From Sphingobium arseniciresistens (GTDB lineage: Bacteria > Pseudomonadota > Alphaproteobacteria > Sphingomonadales > Sphingomonadaceae): a DNA stretch of 64,000 nt. Each line of letters opens with the position of its first letter. Position 1 is the first letter of the stretch. Under the pieces are notes generated by a model, which saw only the letters and a list, made by a program, of their open reading frames with translations, had not been told where the DNA came from and searched no databases. Shown here piece by piece: positions 63,632 through 64,000 of the stretch. The translations under genes and the position numbers were made by a program. The stretch is taken from the NCBI GenBank assembly GCA_029167225.1, contig JARFNK010000002.1, forward strand, positions 310,001-374,000, written 5' to 3'.

Positions 63632-64000
63632 ATGAACAAAATCCTTGTGGCGCTTGCCGGGGTTGCGCTTTTTGGATCGACGCCGGCCCTGGCGGCAAAG
63701 AAGGTCAAGGCACCGGCCCCCGCGACGCCTCGGGAAGAAAGTCAGGCCGACAAGGTAGAGCTTGTCCGATCGGAGGCGGCGACGCGCGTCGCTAACTGGA
63801 TCGCCGGCACTGGTGACAACCGATCTCTGCCTTATGTCATCATCGACAAGAACGCGGCCCATGCCTTTCTTTTCGACGGCGAAGGGAAATCTCTCACCAG
63901 TGCGCCCGTCCTGATCGGCATAGCGACGGGGGATGACGCGACGCCAGGGATTGGGAACAAAAGCCTTGCCGAGATTGGCCCAGCCGAGAAGACGACACCC
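63632..64000 (+). CDS. L,D-transpeptidase (ErfK/YbiS/YcfS/YnhG-like), 3' end outside window
   Basis: The first 123 codons of an exported protein. The signal peptide is NKILVALAGVALFGSTPALA. The YkuD-type domain starts YVIIDKNAAHAFLFDGEGK, with VLIGIATGDDATPGIGNKSLAEIGPAEKTTP, the usual N-terminal block of this family. The catalytic His and Cys would lie beyond the window edge. These enzymes cross-link peptidoglycan or attach lipoproteins to it. The start is ATG 63632, 15 bases after the terminator. Confidence 0.85.
   Translation, partial: MNKILVALAGVALFGSTPALAAKKVKAPAPATPREESQADKVELVRSEAATRVANWIAGTGDNRSLPYVIIDKNAAHAFLFDGEGKSLTSAPVLIGIATGDDATPGIGNKSLAEIGPAEKTTP

Noticed and set aside
1-64000. 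CRISPR arrays, tRNA or rRNA genes, insertion sequences, phage or plasmid origins
   Set aside because: No regularly spaced repeats, no T-loop-like tRNA ends, no transposase or integrase frames were found on reading.

Overview
The window is high-GC alphaproteobacterial DNA and most resembles a sphingomonad (Sphingomonas, Sphingobium or Novosphingobium group). This is a judgement from gene style: the ImuB/DnaE2 mutagenesis pair, a polysaccharide co-polymerase split from its tyrosine kinase as in sphingan (gellan-type) loci, abundant overlapping starts, and GTG or TTG starts. No rRNA, tRNA, CRISPR array, insertion sequence or phage gene was recognised.

Left part (1-16.8 kb), housekeeping and stress. 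The 3' part of imuB and the complete dnaE2 (translesion mutagenesis) face a secreted tannase-like alpha/beta hydrolase across a perfect bidirectional stem-loop. A ROK regulator diverges from the hydrolase, with a candidate operator between them. Then come a GAF-HisKA-REC hybrid kinase, a small unknown ORF, and the tight prkA-yeaH-spoVR stress operon.

Middle part (17-47.7 kb), a large exopolysaccharide locus. It holds two polymerase/ligase-like membrane proteins (17.0 and 41.0 kb), two Wzx-type flippases (18.4 and 42.8 kb), two WecB/TagA glycosyltransferases and six other glycosyltransferases. The export module is Wza, an outer-membrane barrel, a chain-length protein and a separate BY-kinase. 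Modifying genes include acyltransferase-3, a LbetaH acetyltransferase, an SGNH esterase, a clan-A glycosidase-like protein, and PhyH and prolyl-hydroxylase-like Fe(II)/2-oxoglutarate oxygenases. A minus-strand operon (30.2 to 24.2 kb) carries GT61, acetyltransferase, acyl-CoA ligase, acyl carrier protein, a LysA-like PLP decarboxylase and a cell-wall hydrolase. The ligase and decarboxylase look like the types known from exosortase-A loci, but no exosortase or initiating sugar-phosphate transferase is in the window.

Right part (48-60.9 kb), a compact hybrid NRPS/PKS operon fused to the end of the polysaccharide locus. The NRPS is formyltransferase, remnant condensation domain, adenylation domain split by a luciferase-like monooxygenase, and carrier protein. 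The PKS is KS-AT-KR-DH-ACP-TE, and its thioesterase has Cys where Ser is usual. A GT2 glycosyltransferase and a phosphopantetheinyl transferase follow, all with start/stop overlaps or gaps of a few bases. The adenylation specificity residues read as a near match to the glycine code. The predicted core is therefore a small glycine-plus-malonate unit, possibly oxidised and N-formylated. Its closeness to the sugar genes raises the possibility that it is a polysaccharide decoration or a glycosylated metabolite (inference).

Right end: an orphan LuxR-type HTH protein, an atypical-receiver LuxR regulator with twin palindromes upstream, an AT-richer gene-poor stretch, a small coiled-coil lipoprotein, a strong terminator, and the start of an L,D-transpeptidase cut by the window edge.
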